A DNA stretch of 64,000 bases from Stutzerimonas stutzeri. Lineage in GTDB: Bacteria > Pseudomonadota > Gammaproteobacteria > Pseudomonadales > Pseudomonadaceae. Positions 19,759 to 28,915 of this stretch are shown here, piece by piece (the first letter of the stretch is position 1; each line of letters starts with the position of its first letter). A program made the position numbers and the translations under genes. Under the pieces are notes generated by a model. The model made no database searches. It was not told the DNA's origin and saw nothing but the letters and a program-made list of their open reading frames with translations. The stretch spans positions 186,001 to 250,000 of the forward strand of contig NZ_JAAMQZ010000002.1 in assembly GCF_013522825.1 (NCBI RefSeq), given 5' to 3'.

Positions 19759-21363
19759 ATGAACCTGTCGCTGACCAATCGCTACGCATTCTTCGTCTGC
19801 TGCATCCTGATCACGCTGCTGAGCCTGCCCTGGCTCGCCAGCCTGTGGCCGCTGACCCTGATTGCCGCCCTGCTCAGCCTCATCGGCATCAATGACCTGC
19901 GCCAAACACGGCAGGCCGTTCGCCGCAACTACCCCATCCTCGGCAACCTGCGCTACCTGATCGAAACCATCCGACCGGAGATTCGCCAATACCTGCTTGA
20001 AAATGACAACGATCCGCTGCCCTTCTCCCGCGCGCAGCGCTCGCTGGTCTATGCCCGCGCGAAGAACCAGGTCGCCGACAAAGCCTTCGGCACCCTCACC
20101 GATGTCTATGGCTCAGGTTTCGAATTCATCAGCCATTCGATCCGCACCGCTGCCCACAGCGACCCACAGACCTTCCGGGTAACCATCGGCGGCCCGCAAT
20201 GCACACAACCCTACAACGCCTCGATATTCAACATCTCGGCCATGAGCTTCGGCTCGCTCAGCGCCAACGCCATCCGCGCACTGAATCGCGGCGCAAAGAT
20301 GGGCGGCTTCGCCCACGACACAGGGGAAGGCAGCATCAGCCCCTACCATCGTGAACATGGCGGCGATCTGATCTGGGAACTGGGCAGCGGCTACTTCGGC
20401 TGTCGCGACGAACAGGGCGCCTTCGACCCGCAGCGCTTCGCCGAACAGGCACGCCAGCCGCAGGTGAAGATGATCGAAATAAAGCTCAGCCAGGGCGCCA
20501 AACCCGGACACGGCGGCATTCTGCCGAAACACAAGATCAGCGCGGAAATCGCCGCCACCCGTGGCGTGCCCATGGACCGCGACTGCGTATCGCCCGCCAG
20601 CCACAGCAGCTTCTCGACACCGCTGGAATTGCTCGCCTTCATTGCCCAGTTACGCGAACTCAGTGGCGGCAAGCCCGTTGGGTTCAAGCTTTGCCTGGGT
20701 CACCCCTGGGAGTTCATGGCCATCGCCAAGGCCATGCTGCAGAGCGGCATCCTGCCGGACTTCATCGTCATCGACGGCAAGGAAGGCGGCACCGGCGCCG
20801 CGCCCCTGGAGTTTTCCAACCACATCGGCGTACCCATGCGCGAGGGTCTGCTGTTCGCACACAACACCCTGGTGGGGCTGAACCTGCGCGAACACATCAA
20901 GCTCGGCGCCAGCGGCAAGATCATCAGCGCCTTCGATATCCTCAGCGTACTGGCCATCGGCGCCGACTGGGCCAACTCGGCACGTGGCTTCATGTTCGCC
21001 ATCGGCTGCATCCAGTCGCAGAGCTGCCACACCAACAAATGCCCAACCGGCGTGGCCACCCAGGATCCGCTGCGCCAACGCGCCCTGGTGGTGCCTGACA
21101 AGGCCGAACGCGTCTACAACTATCACCGCAACACGCTCAAGGCGCTGTCGGAAATGCTCGCCGCAGCCGGCCTCGAACATCCCGGACAACTGGAGCCCAG
21201 GCATCTGGTGCGACGCATCTCCGCGACGCAGATCAGCCTGTTTTCCCAGTTGCACGTCTTTCTCGAACCCGGCGCCCTGCTGCGCGAGGATCTGGAAGGC
21301 GATTTCTATCCGAAGATGTGGAAGATGGCCCAAGCGGAAAGCTTCGAGGCACGCATCGAGTGA
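19759..21363 (+). CDS. FMN-binding glutamate-synthase-family protein, membrane anchored
   Basis: A 534-residue protein equal to the FMN/Fe-S half of glutamate synthase without the glutaminase domain. N-terminal hydrophobic segments (about residues 8-42) look like a membrane anchor. The synthase barrel shows NISAMSFGSLSANAIRALN, DTGEGSISPYH, IEIKLSQGAKPGHGG, VIDGKEGGTGAAP and the 3Fe-4S ligand set C-x5-C-x4-CPTGVATQ (CIQSQSCHTNKC). Start ATG 19759 has AAGGA 7-8 nt upstream. The electron donor and substrate are unknown; orphan members of this family are widespread but mostly uncharacterised. It sits between rne and murB, a junction that I remember as empty in P. aeruginosa. It converges on murB with a 9-bp gap. 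Confidence 0.85.
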   Translation: MNLSLTNRYAFFVCCILITLLSLPWLASLWPLTLIAALLSLIGINDLRQTRQAVRRNYPILGNLRYLIETIRPEIRQYLLENDNDPLPFSRAQRSLVYARAKNQVADKAFGTLTDVYGSGFEFISHSIRTAAHSDPQTFRVTIGGPQCTQPYNASIFNISAMSFGSLSANAIRALNRGAKMGGFAHDTGEGSISPYHREHGGDLIWELGSGYFGCRDEQGAFDPQRFAEQARQPQVKMIEIKLSQGAKPGHGGILPKHKISAEIAATRGVPMDRDCVSPASHSSFSTPLELLAFIAQLRELSGGKPVGFKLCLGHPWEFMAIAKAMLQSGILPDFIVIDGKEGGTGAAPLEFSNHIGVPMREGLLFAHNTLVGLNLREHIKLGASGKIISAFDILSVLAIGADWANSARGFMFAIGCIQSQSCHTNKCPTGVATQDPLRQRALVVPDKAERVYNYHRNTLKALSEMLAAAGLEHPGQLEPRHLVRRISATQISLFSQLHVFLEPGALLREDLEGDFYPKMWKMAQAESFEARIE

Positions 21364-21372
21364 GGCGCCTGA

Positions 21373-22398
21373 TCAGCCTTCGATGACGTTCGGCTCGATT
21401 TCCAGCTCAACGCCGAAGCGTGCGGCGATATCCGCCTGGATGCGCCGCGCCAGCGCCAGGATCTGCTGGCCGCTGGCCTGACCATGGTTGACCAGCACCA
21501 GCGCCTGCAAGCCGTGTACCCCGGCGTCGCCGTCGCGAAAGCCTTTCCAGCCGGCCTGCTCGATCAGCCAGCCGGCGGCGAGCTTGACCTGGCCATCGGC
21601 CTGGGAAAACGCCACCAGATCCGGATAGCGCTTGCGCAGCCCGTCGGCCAGCGCCTGCGGCACCAGGGGATTCTTGAAGAAACTGCCGGCATTGCCCAGC
21701 ACCTGCGGATCGGGCAGCTTTTCCCGGCGAATGGCGCAGACCGCCTCACTGACGTCCCGTGCTGTCGGCTGCTCCACGCCCATCTGCCGCAGCCGTTGGC
21801 GCAGCGGGCCGTAATCCAGTTGCAGCCGCGCGCTGCGCTGCAGGGCGAAGCGCACCCGCAGGATGATGTAGCGCCCCGCCTGCTGCTTGAACAGGCTGTC
21901 GCGATACCCGAAGGCACAGGCCTTCGCATCGAACTCGCACAGCTCGCCGCTCGTGCGGTCGAGCGCGGTCAGGCCGGCGAAAACATCGCTGATCTCCACG
22001 CCGTAGGCGCCGACATTCTGGATCGGCGCGGCGCCCACGGTGCCGGGAATCAGGCTCAGGTTCTCCAGGCCGGCCAGGCCCAGCGCCAGACTGTGCAGCA
22101 CGAAGGGATGCCAGGGCTCGCCCGCCTCCGCCTCCAGCACGACCCGGTCACCATCGTCGGACAGCACGCGAATGCCGCGACTGACCAGGCGCAGCACCAG
22201 CGCCTCCACATCCGTGGTGAGCAACAGGTTGCTGCCGCCCCCGAGCACGCGCAGGGGCAAACCCAGACGCTGCGCCGCGGCCAGCGCCTCGCGCACCTCA
22301 TGGTCATCACGGGCTTCGGCGAAGCAACGCGCGCGGGCCTCCAACGCAAAGGTATTGAATGGCTTGAGCGAACGGTTCTCCTCGACAAGCAGGCTCAC
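21373..22398 (-). CDS. murB: UDP-N-acetylenolpyruvoylglucosamine reductase
   Basis: A 341-residue FAD enzyme completing UDP-N-acetylmuramate synthesis with NADPH. FAD-binding part: RVLGGGSNLLLT, and LSLIPGTVGAAPIQNVGAYGVE. The catalytic Ser lies in GNAGSFFKNPL and the late acidic residue in LEIEPNVIEG at the C-terminus. The length fits type I MurB (E. coli-like). Starts at GTG 22398, overlapping the ptpA stop (GTGA). Confidence 0.96.
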   Translation of the reverse strand: MSLLVEENRSLKPFNTFALEARARCFAEARDDHEVREALAAAQRLGLPLRVLGGGSNLLLTTDVEALVLRLVSRGIRVLSDDGDRVVLEAEAGEPWHPFVLHSLALGLAGLENLSLIPGTVGAAPIQNVGAYGVEISDVFAGLTALDRTSGELCEFDAKACAFGYRDSLFKQQAGRYIILRVRFALQRSARLQLDYGPLRQRLRQMGVEQPTARDVSEAVCAIRREKLPDPQVLGNAGSFFKNPLVPQALADGLRKRYPDLVAFSQADGQVKLAAGWLIEQAGWKGFRDGDAGVHGLQALVLVNHGQASGQQILALARRIQADIAARFGVELEIEPNVIEG

Positions 22399-22859
22399 AG
22401 ACGCGTCCTGATTTCATTCAGCAACGCGGCACTGGCCTGCTCGACCAGATCCAGCACATGCTCGAAGCCGTCATCGCCACCATGGTAGGGGTCCGGCACA
22501 ACCTCGCAGTCCAGCGCATAGCGTCTGAGAAACAGATCCAGCTCGGCGCGACCATTGGCCGGCTGAATCTGCCGCAGGTACGCCAGGTTGTCGTGATCCA
22601 TGGCCAGGATCAGATCGAAACGCTGGAAATCCTCGGCACAGACCTGACGCGCCCGCAACGGCGCGAGATCATAACCACGGCGACCGGCGAACTGGCAGCT
22701 GCGGCCATCCGGCGCCTTGCCCCGGTGCCAGTCAGCCGTGCCGGCGGAATCGATATGGATTCGCTCCGCCAGGCCCGCCGCCTGCACCTGATGACGAAAT
22801 ACCGCTTCGGCGGTGGGCGAGCGGCAGATATTGCCCAGGCAGACGAACAGGACCTTCAC
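22395..22859 (-). CDS. ptpA: Low-molecular-weight protein tyrosine phosphatase
   Basis: A 154-residue LMW-PTP. The P-loop CLGNICRSPTAE (Cys9, Arg15) is at the N-terminus and the general-acid Asp in VPDPYHGG near residue 121. I place the start at GTG 22859 (VKVLFVCLGN): GGGAG lies 7 nt upstream, it follows the kdsB stop by 2 bp, and the longer frame to 22991 is inside kdsB. In other bacteria such phosphatases pair with tyrosine kinases of capsule export; here it sits in a murB-kdsB envelope unit, with no kinase nearby. Confidence 0.93.
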   Translation of the reverse strand: MKVLFVCLGNICRSPTAEAVFRHQVQAAGLAERIHIDSAGTADWHRGKAPDGRSCQFAGRRGYDLAPLRARQVCAEDFQRFDLILAMDHDNLAYLRQIQPANGRAELDLFLRRYALDCEVVPDPYHGGDDGFEHVLDLVEQASAALLNEIRTRL

Positions 22860-22861
22860 GC

Positions 22862-23626
22862 TCAGGCTCCCAGCAGATGGCGAACGCGCTGCAGGTCTTC
22901 CGGCGTATCGACCCCGGTCGGCGGCGCTTCGATGGCGTCGGCGACGTGAATACGCTGGCCATGCCAGAGCGCACGCAATTGTTCCAGGCACTCGGTGCTT
23001 TCCAGCCAGCAGGGTCCCCAGGCGACGAAGTCGGCAAGAAAACCGGCGCGATAGGCGTAGATGCCGATATGACGGCGATAGGGTACGCCATGCGGCAGCA
23101 CGCTACGATCCTGCGCGAAGTCATCACGCGCCCAGGGCAAGGGCGCACGGCTGAACGTCAGCGCCAGGCCATTGATATCACTGAGCACCTTCACCACATT
23201 GGGGTTGAACAGCGCCTGGGCATCGGCGAGCGGCTCGGCCAGGGTGGCGATGGCCGCCTCCGGGTGTGCCGCCAGATTGGCCGCTACCTGATCGATGACC
23301 GCCGGTGGAATCATCGGCTCGTCACCCTGCACGTTGACCACGATGGCATCCGCCGCCAGTCCCAGGGTCGCCGCCACCTCGGCCAGGCGGTCGGTGCCGG
23401 ATTCGTGATCGGGCCGGGTCAGCAGCACTTCGGCACCGAATGCGCGGCAGGCGTCGACGATGCGCGCATCATCGGTCGCCACCACCACCCGCTGCGCCGC
23501 ACTCTTGCGCGCCTGTTCCCAGACATGACGAATCATCGGCTGGCCGGCGATCTCCTGCAGGGGTTTGCCCGGCAGGCGGCTGGAGGCATAGCGCGCCGGA
23601 ATCACCACGGTGAAGGCAGGTTTCAT
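22862..23626 (-). CDS. kdsB: CMP-KDO synthetase
   Basis: A 254-residue cytidylyltransferase that activates 3-deoxy-D-manno-octulosonate for the lipopolysaccharide core. It has [16 protein letters not shown] (nucleotide-binding N-terminus), [20 protein letters not shown] with the metal-binding Asp, and [15 protein letters not shown] 23626 overlaps the ycaR stop by four bases (ATGA). Substrate supply links it to lpxK two genes upstream. Confidence 0.96.
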   Translation of the reverse strand: MKPAFTVVIPARYASSRLPGKPLQEIAGQPMIRHVWEQARKSAAQRVVVATDDARIVDACRAFGAEVLLTRPDHESGTDRLAEVAATLGLAADAIVVNVQGDEPMIPPAVIDQVAANLAAHPEAAIATLAEPLADAQALFNPNVVKVLSDINGLALTFSRAPLPWARDDFAQDRSVLPHGVPYRRHIGIYAYRAGFLADFVAWGPCWLESTECLEQLRALWHGQRIHVADAIEAPPTGVDTPEDLQRVRHLLGA

Positions 23627-23808
23627 TTATCGAGCCGCTCGTCCACGTCCAGGGTGCGGGCCTCGCCTTCGAGCATCACCGGAATGCCGTCGCGCACCGG
23701 AAAGGCCATGGCATCGACCTTGCAGATCAGTTCGGACTTGTCGTCGGCCAGCTTCAACGGGCCTTTGCACAGCGGGCAGGCGAGAATATCGAGCAGTTTG
23801 GTATCCAT
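23623..23808 (-). CDS. ycaR: Trm112-family protein YcaR
   Basis: A 61-residue Trm112-like zinc-ribbon protein. It starts [18 protein letters not shown], so only the first CxxC is present, as in gammaproteobacterial YcaR where the second pair is degenerate. ATG 23808 was preferred over the frame to 23982, which overlaps lpxK. Its location between lpxK and kdsB is strongly conserved but its function in bacteria is not settled; eukaryotic relatives activate methyltransferases. Confidence 0.9.
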   Translation of the reverse strand: MDTKLLDILACPLCKGPLKLADDKSELICKVDAMAFPVRDGIPVMLEGEARTLDVDERLDK

Positions 23809-23854
23809 GGGCGGTCCTTGGATGCAGCCGGGCGCAACGGACGGCGCGAGCGGC

Positions 23855-24859
23855 TCAGGAAGATTGGGGCAGCAAGCGGTCCAGCCGGGTATCGAACCAG
23901 GACACGAAGGCCGCCGAAGGCTCGGCCTGGACCTGCAGATAACTCCAGCCCGGCAACGCGAATGCCCGGCATTTGACCGCATCCTTCTCGGTCATCACCA
24001 GCGGTAGCACGGGGCTGAAACTCAGCTGCTCAGGGCTATAGCAGGCATGATCGGCGAAGGGGTGCGGAATCGGTCGCCAGTGTAGCGCCTCGAGCGTGGT
24101 GAAGAAACGCTGCGGATTGCCGATACCGGCCACCGCATGCAGCTGCTGATCAGGCGGAAAGTGATCCAGTGGCCAGGCATCGCCGCTGGCCAGTTCGATC
24201 AGCCGCGAGGGACGCAGGGTGAAGCCATAGCCCTCGGCGCTGTCGGCTTCGGCACCGTTGAGCAGCACCGCATCGACGCCCTGCAATCTGTCGGCAGGCT
24301 CGCGCAACGGACCGGCAGGCAGGCAGCGCCGGTTGCCCAGCCCGCGCACGGCGTCGATCAGCACCAGCTCCAGATCACGGGCGAGCCGATAGTGCTGCAG
24401 GCCGTCATCGGACAGGATCAGGTCCAGCGGCTCGCTTTCGAGCAGCGCGCGAACGGCGCGTGAACGGTCCGGGTCGATCATCAGCGGCACCCCGGTGCGC
24501 TGCACGATCAGCAACGGCTCGTCGCCCACCTCCGCCGCCGAATGTTCGGGCAGCACGCGCCAGGGATAGGAAGGCGGCCGTGCGCCGTAACCCCGGCTGA
24601 CCACGCCGACCTTCAGTCCGCGCCGGCGGCAATGTTCGATCAACCAGAGAATCAGCGGCGTCTTGCCGGTGCCACCCACCGTGATGTTGCCCACCACGAT
24701 GACCGGCACCGGCGCCCGGTAACTGTCGGCGCTGCCGGCGAGGAATTTCCTGCGCCTGGTGGTGACCACCCGCCGATACAGCGCCTCCAGTGGAGAGAGC
24801 AGAGACAGGGCCGGATGCCCCTTATACCAGGCGCGCTGCAGGCGATCGACGAATGACAT
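23855..24859 (-). CDS. lpxK: Tetraacyldisaccharide 4'-kinase
   Basis: A 334-residue inner-membrane-associated P-loop kinase phosphorylating lipid A disaccharide. N-terminal membrane-contact helix ([25 protein letters not shown]), then the Walker [13 protein letters not shown] (about residues 54-65), SRGYGA, and [12 protein letters not shown] with the catalytic Asp. ATG 24859 shares one base with the exbD stop (TGATG). Confidence 0.95.
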   Translation of the reverse strand: MSFVDRLQRAWYKGHPALSLLSPLEALYRRVVTTRRRKFLAGSADSYRAPVPVIVVGNITVGGTGKTPLILWLIEHCRRRGLKVGVVSRGYGARPPSYPWRVLPEHSAAEVGDEPLLIVQRTGVPLMIDPDRSRAVRALLESEPLDLILSDDGLQHYRLARDLELVLIDAVRGLGNRRCLPAGPLREPADRLQGVDAVLLNGAEADSAEGYGFTLRPSRLIELASGDAWPLDHFPPDQQLHAVAGIGNPQRFFTTLEALHWRPIPHPFADHACYSPEQLSFSPVLPLVMTEKDAVKCRAFALPGWSYLQVQAEPSAAFVSWFDTRLDRLLPQSS

Positions 24860-25287
24860 CAGGGCTCCGGCTGGGCCTCGACCGTGGTGATGCGCAGGTG
24901 CGAAAAACCGAGCTTGCCGGCTGCATCCATGGCCGTCACCACCGCCTGATGCGGTGCCTTGCCGTCAGCGCTGATGATCATCGGCAGGCTGGTGTCGCCC
25001 CCCGATTCCTTGCTGAGCGCAGCCATCAGGGTGCTCAGGTCATGTCTGATCAGCGGGTTGCCATTGAGGCTGAAATGGCCCTCGACATCGATCAGCACTT
25101 CCAGCTGCCTGCTTTCGGCTGCCTGCGGCGGTGTGCCGCTGGCCGCTTCCGGCAGATCCACCTGGAGCTGGGTTTCACGGGTAAAAGTGGTGGTGACCAC
25201 GAAGAACAGCAGCAGAATGAATACCACGTCGATCAGCGGCGCCAGACCGATATCGACATTCTCCCGCGCCTTGCGCCTGAACTTCAC
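24859..25287 (-). CDS. exbD: Biopolymer transport protein ExbD
   Basis: A 142-residue inner-membrane proton-channel subunit with one TM segment ([18 protein letters not shown]), which carries the essential Asp of the family, and a periplasmic domain. Starts at GTG 25287 ([18 protein letters not shown]), overlapping exbB in a GTGA junction. This exbBD pair lies beside lpxK and comEC without tonB, so it may power an envelope process other than TonB transport. Confidence 0.93.
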   Translation of the reverse strand: MKFRRKARENVDIGLAPLIDVVFILLLFFVVTTTFTRETQLQVDLPEAASGTPPQAAESRQLEVLIDVEGHFSLNGNPLIRHDLSTLMAALSKESGGDTSLPMIISADGKAPHQAVVTAMDAAGKLGFSHLRITTVEAQPEP

Positions 25288-25916
25288 GCCTTGCCCTCAC
25301 CGAGATCGACATCACGGTCGCCCTGCACCACCTCGACCAGCTTGATGGCTTCCTGCTCCATGCCGACCACCAGTTCCTCGACGCGGCGCATCAGGAAACG
25401 ATGGAAGAACAGCGCCGGAATACCCACCATCAATCCCGCCGCCGTGGTGATCAGCGCCTTGGAGATGCCGGAGGCGAGCAACGAGGCATTGGCCATGCCC
25501 GAGCCCATGAAGGCGCTGAAGATTTCGATCATGCCGAGCACCGTGCCGAGCAGGCCGAGCAACGGTGCGATGCCGGCGATGGTACCGAGCGCGTTGAGGT
25601 AGCGCTCGAGATCATGAATCACCCGCGCCGCCGCTTCCTCGATGCACTCCTTCATGATTTCACGACCATGTTTCGAGTTGGCCAGCCCCGCCGCCAGGAT
25701 TTCACCCAGCGGCGAATCGGCGCGCAGCTCCTTGAGTTTCTGGTTGCTGAGCTTCTTGTCCTTGATCCATTTCCATACTTGCCCCAGCAGGTGGGGTGGC
25801 GTCACGCGGCTCGGTCGCAGGGTCCACAACCGCTCGGCAACGATGCCTGCCGCAGCGATGGAACACAGAATGATGGGCAGCATGATCCAGCCACCCGCTT
25901 TGACAAGCTCCCACAC
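25284..25916 (-). CDS. exbB: Biopolymer transport protein ExbB
   Basis: A 210-residue MotA/TolQ/ExbB proton-channel protein with three hydrophobic segments: residues about 9-27, then LNALGTIAGIAPLLGLLGTVLGMIEIF and ISKALITTAAGLMVGIPALFF. Starts at GTG 25916 (MWELVKAGGWIMLP). The GAGGGGG upstream supports this start. It is the first gene of exbB-exbD-lpxK-ycaR-kdsB-ptpA-murB, a chain with overlaps or very short gaps. A 70-bp gap separates it from comEC. Confidence 0.93.
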   Translation of the reverse strand: MWELVKAGGWIMLPIILCSIAAAGIVAERLWTLRPSRVTPPHLLGQVWKWIKDKKLSNQKLKELRADSPLGEILAAGLANSKHGREIMKECIEEAAARVIHDLERYLNALGTIAGIAPLLGLLGTVLGMIEIFSAFMGSGMANASLLASGISKALITTAAGLMVGIPALFFHRFLMRRVEELVVGMEQEAIKLVEVVQGDRDVDLGEGKA

Positions 25917-25987
25917 GAGATGAATCCCCCTCGAAAAAGTGGCGCAACTCTAGCATAGGAGCGACACCCCGCCGACGGCCCCGGTTC

Positions 25988-28213
25988 TCATTTTTCCCGC
26001 CAGAAGCGCCGCTCGCCACGCAAGCCCAGAGCCGGTTCGAAGCTGCCGAGGCGAATCCTGATGGCGCCCAGCTCGGCGGTATCGTGAAGCGCCACGCCCG
26101 ATGCCTGCAGACGCCGGAGCACATCCGGATGCGGATGACCGAATGCGTTGTGCAGACTGCGGGAAACCAGCGCATCACTGGCACCGACCGCCTCGATGAA
26201 AGCCGCCGAAGAGGAACTGCGACTGCCATGGTGCGGCAGCAACAGCCAGTGCGCCGCGATGTCCATGTCGCTTGCCTGTAGCGCACGCTCGGCGGACACA
26301 TCGATATCGCCGGTAAGCAGCAGGCGTTCGCCACCGGCCTCGACCAGCAGTACACAGGACGCCTGGTTGCCGTTGCGCGCCCCGGACCATTGCCAGAGCA
26401 CAAAGCGCACGCCATCCCACTCCCAGCGCTCGCCGGACCGACAGCTTTCGGCGTCCAGCGTGGCCGGCAGTCTTTGCGGCTCGCCACTGATGACCCGTGG
26501 CGCCGGCATATGCCGCTGGATCGCCATGGCACCACCGGCATGATCGCTGTCGGCATGGCTGAGAATCAGCAGATCCAGGCTCTGCAACCCAAGCGCGCGC
26601 AACGAGGGAAACACCACGCGCTCACCCATATCGAAATCGCCATAACGCGGCCCGGCATCGTAGAGCAGCGCATGCTCTCGGGTACGCACCAGCACTGCCA
26701 ACCCCTGGCCCACATCCAGCACCCAGACCTGCGCCTGTCCCGCTGGCCGCTCCTCTGCCGGAGGAAACAGCAGCGGCGCCAGCAACACCAGCCCCAAAGC
26801 CCTGAAAGGTACGCCGGCAGGCAGCAGAAGCAGCAGCATGCCCAACGCCACCAGCAGCCAGCACCACAGCGGCAGCGCGCTGGAAAACCAGGCGGGCTGC
26901 CATCCGGCCAGCACTTCCAGCACGGCAAACAGCGCCACCAGCAAGCCACCGGCCAGCCACAGCAACCCTTCGCCGACACCCGGCAGCCACAGCAACGCCG
27001 TCCCCAGCAGGGACAACGGCACGATCAGCACACCCACCAACGGCACCGCGAACAGATTGGCCAACGGCCCGCTGATACTCACCGGCAGGCCCAGCGCCAG
27101 CAGCGCCGGCAACAACCCCAGAGCCATGCACCATTGCGCGCGCCCCAGGGCGTACCACCAGTTCCAGATGCCGAGCCGGCCACGAAAGATCAGGATCAGC
27201 AACGCCACCGCCGCGAACGACAGCCAGAAACCGGACTGCAGACTGACCAGCGGCTCGATCAGCAGCACTGCATCGAAGACCGCCAGCAACGGCAACCAGA
27301 TGCCCAGATGCCGAAAGCGCAGGCGCCAGATGAGTACCAGCGCGACCATCATGCAGGCGCGCTGGACCGGCACCTCGAAGCCCGCCAGCCAGCCGTAGCC
27401 GAGAGCACCGAACAGCGCCAACCCGCATGCGCAAGGCAACCAGGGCAGCCGTGCCGGCCACAGGCCCCAGCGCACCAGCAACACCACCAGGCCATAGAGC
27501 AGGCCGGCGAGCATGCTCACATGCTGTCCGGAGATCACCATCAGGTGGATGGTTCCCGTGTCCTGCAGGGTGCGCCAGTCAGCGGTTGTCAGCCCGCTGG
27601 CATCACCCACCACCAGTGCCGCGATGGCGCCAGCGCGCCCCTGCGCCTCGGTATCCAACAGGCGCTGGCGCAGCCGGTCACGCCAGGCCTGGTGTCCCGT
27701 CGCGGAATCTATCCGCTCACCGGCCTTGATCGTACCGTTGGCGCCGATCCGGCCTGCCAGCAACCAGGCTTCGTAATCGAATGAATGGGGATTGACCAGG
27801 CCTCGCGGTCGTTTCAGTTTGGCGGCCAGCCGCCAGCGCTCCCCGGCCTGCAGAGCTGGCCCACCGTGCCAGGCCAGACGCACTCGCGAAGGCAGGCCGG
27901 CATGCCGTGAAGTGATATCCACCAGTTCGAAGCGCACCACGCCATTACGGACATCCGGCAAGCCGATTACCTGCCCTTCCAGCCAGAAGGTGCGTCCATC
28001 GAGTTCAGTCGGGAGGCGATCATCCAGCGCCCACTGGGCGCTCAGGCAGGCCCAGCCAAGCCCGAAGAAGAAGAAAGCCAGCGCCCGGCAGCGCGTCGGC
28101 AGTAATGCCAGACCGGCCACGAGCATGACAGGCAGCGCCCACATCGGTGGCAGCTGCGGTAGAAAACGCAGCAGTAGCAGGCCTGCCGCCAGCGCCAGCA
28201 TCGCTGTACGCAT
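25988..28213 (-). CDS. comEC: DNA uptake channel protein ComEC/Rec2
   Basis: A 741-residue inner-membrane protein for transport of single-stranded DNA in transformation. Order: N-terminal DUF4131 region with membrane segments, a Competence domain (about 200-470, VISGQHVSMLAGLLYG and many TM helices), then a metallo-beta-lactamase-like domain (about 500-735) with VLDVGQGLAVLV, LILSHADSDHAGG and LLLPHHGSRSSSS, the metal-binding His/Asp set. ATG 28213 is chosen: CGGGAG lies 6 nt upstream. The longer frame starts at a GTG at 28249. Together with pil genes it suggests competence, not proof of it. Confidence 0.92.
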   Translation of the reverse strand: MRTAMLALAAGLLLLRFLPQLPPMWALPVMLVAGLALLPTRCRALAFFFFGLGWACLSAQWALDDRLPTELDGRTFWLEGQVIGLPDVRNGVVRFELVDITSRHAGLPSRVRLAWHGGPALQAGERWRLAAKLKRPRGLVNPHSFDYEAWLLAGRIGANGTIKAGERIDSATGHQAWRDRLRQRLLDTEAQGRAGAIAALVVGDASGLTTADWRTLQDTGTIHLMVISGQHVSMLAGLLYGLVVLLVRWGLWPARLPWLPCACGLALFGALGYGWLAGFEVPVQRACMMVALVLIWRLRFRHLGIWLPLLAVFDAVLLIEPLVSLQSGFWLSFAAVALLILIFRGRLGIWNWWYALGRAQWCMALGLLPALLALGLPVSISGPLANLFAVPLVGVLIVPLSLLGTALLWLPGVGEGLLWLAGGLLVALFAVLEVLAGWQPAWFSSALPLWCWLLVALGMLLLLLPAGVPFRALGLVLLAPLLFPPAEERPAGQAQVWVLDVGQGLAVLVRTREHALLYDAGPRYGDFDMGERVVFPSLRALGLQSLDLLILSHADSDHAGGAMAIQRHMPAPRVISGEPQRLPATLDAESCRSGERWEWDGVRFVLWQWSGARNGNQASCVLLVEAGGERLLLTGDIDVSAERALQASDMDIAAHWLLLPHHGSRSSSSAAFIEAVGASDALVSRSLHNAFGHPHPDVLRRLQASGVALHDTAELGAIRIRLGSFEPALGLRGERRFWREK

Positions 28214-28330
28214 TGCATCTCCCGGAATCCTTTCCAAAGGGATGGACACACTCCGAAGTCACTCAGGCGGTCCGTTACGACGGTTTCGACATCCTGTCGA
28301 ACGCAGCGCAGTTATACCTAATGTCACAAA

Positions 28331-28343
28331 CTCCTGGCAGGAG
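28331..28343. promoter_or_regulatory. Palindrome between comEC and the DUF2062 gene
   Basis: CTCCTG-G-CAGGAG is a perfect 13-bp dyad midway between divergent genes. A minus-strand -10-like TATAAC (28316-28311) toward comEC and a plus-strand CATAAT near 28359-28364 toward the DUF2062 gene lie on either side. The palindrome occupies the place where either -35 box would be. It may be an operator; no regulator is identified. Confidence 0.35.
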
Positions 28344-28395
28344 CAGGTCTCGTTTCAGGCATAATCACGAAGCTTAAGCCTGCCAGAGAAACACC

Positions 28396-28911
28396 ATGCC
28401 GCGTCGTTTTTTCAAACGCTACATGCCGCATCCGGATCGTATAAAGGAGAACAAGTCCCTGCGGTTTCTGGGCGCGCTGATCCATGACCCCAACCTCTGG
28501 CATCTCAACCGTCATTCAGTATCACGCGCCATGGCCATCGGTCTGTTCTGGGCGATGATCCCGATGCCCATGCAGATGCTCGCGGCAGCAATTTGCGCAC
28601 TGCCCGCCCGCGCCAACCTGCCAATCGCAGTCGGTCTGGTCTGGCTGACCAATCCACTGACGATGCCGCCGGTGTTTTATTGCAACTACAAGATCGGCAC
28701 CTGGCTGATGGACACACCCGCCGTGAGCATGCCGGATGAACTGACCCTGGCCTGGGTTACCCAGCTACTGCGGAGCCATTGGCAACCGTTGTATCTGGGC
28801 TCCTTCGTGGCGGCCGTGACGCTCGCCGTGCTGGGCTATGTCGCAACCCAGGCCTACTGGCGCTGGTGGGTGGGGCGTAGCTGGCGCAAGCGCCAGCAGG
28901 ACCGCCGCTGA
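28396..28911 (+). CDS. DUF2062 membrane protein
   Basis: A 171-residue inner-membrane protein of the DUF2062 family. It opens with a basic stretch (MPRRFFKRYMPHPDRIKENKS), then the family core: FLGALIHDPNLWHLNRHSVSRAMAIGLFWAMIPMPMQM, a hydrophobic helix, and VWLTNPLTMPPVFY. A last TM helix (VAAVTLAVLGYVATQAYWRWWVG) precedes a basic tail. The function is unknown; the family often neighbours lipid and lipoprotein genes. It converges on lolE with a 4-bp gap. Confidence 0.85.
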   Translation: MPRRFFKRYMPHPDRIKENKSLRFLGALIHDPNLWHLNRHSVSRAMAIGLFWAMIPMPMQMLAAAICALPARANLPIAVGLVWLTNPLTMPPVFYCNYKIGTWLMDTPAVSMPDELTLAWVTQLLRSHWQPLYLGSFVAAVTLAVLGYVATQAYWRWWVGRSWRKRQQDRR

Positions 28912-28915
28912 ACCC

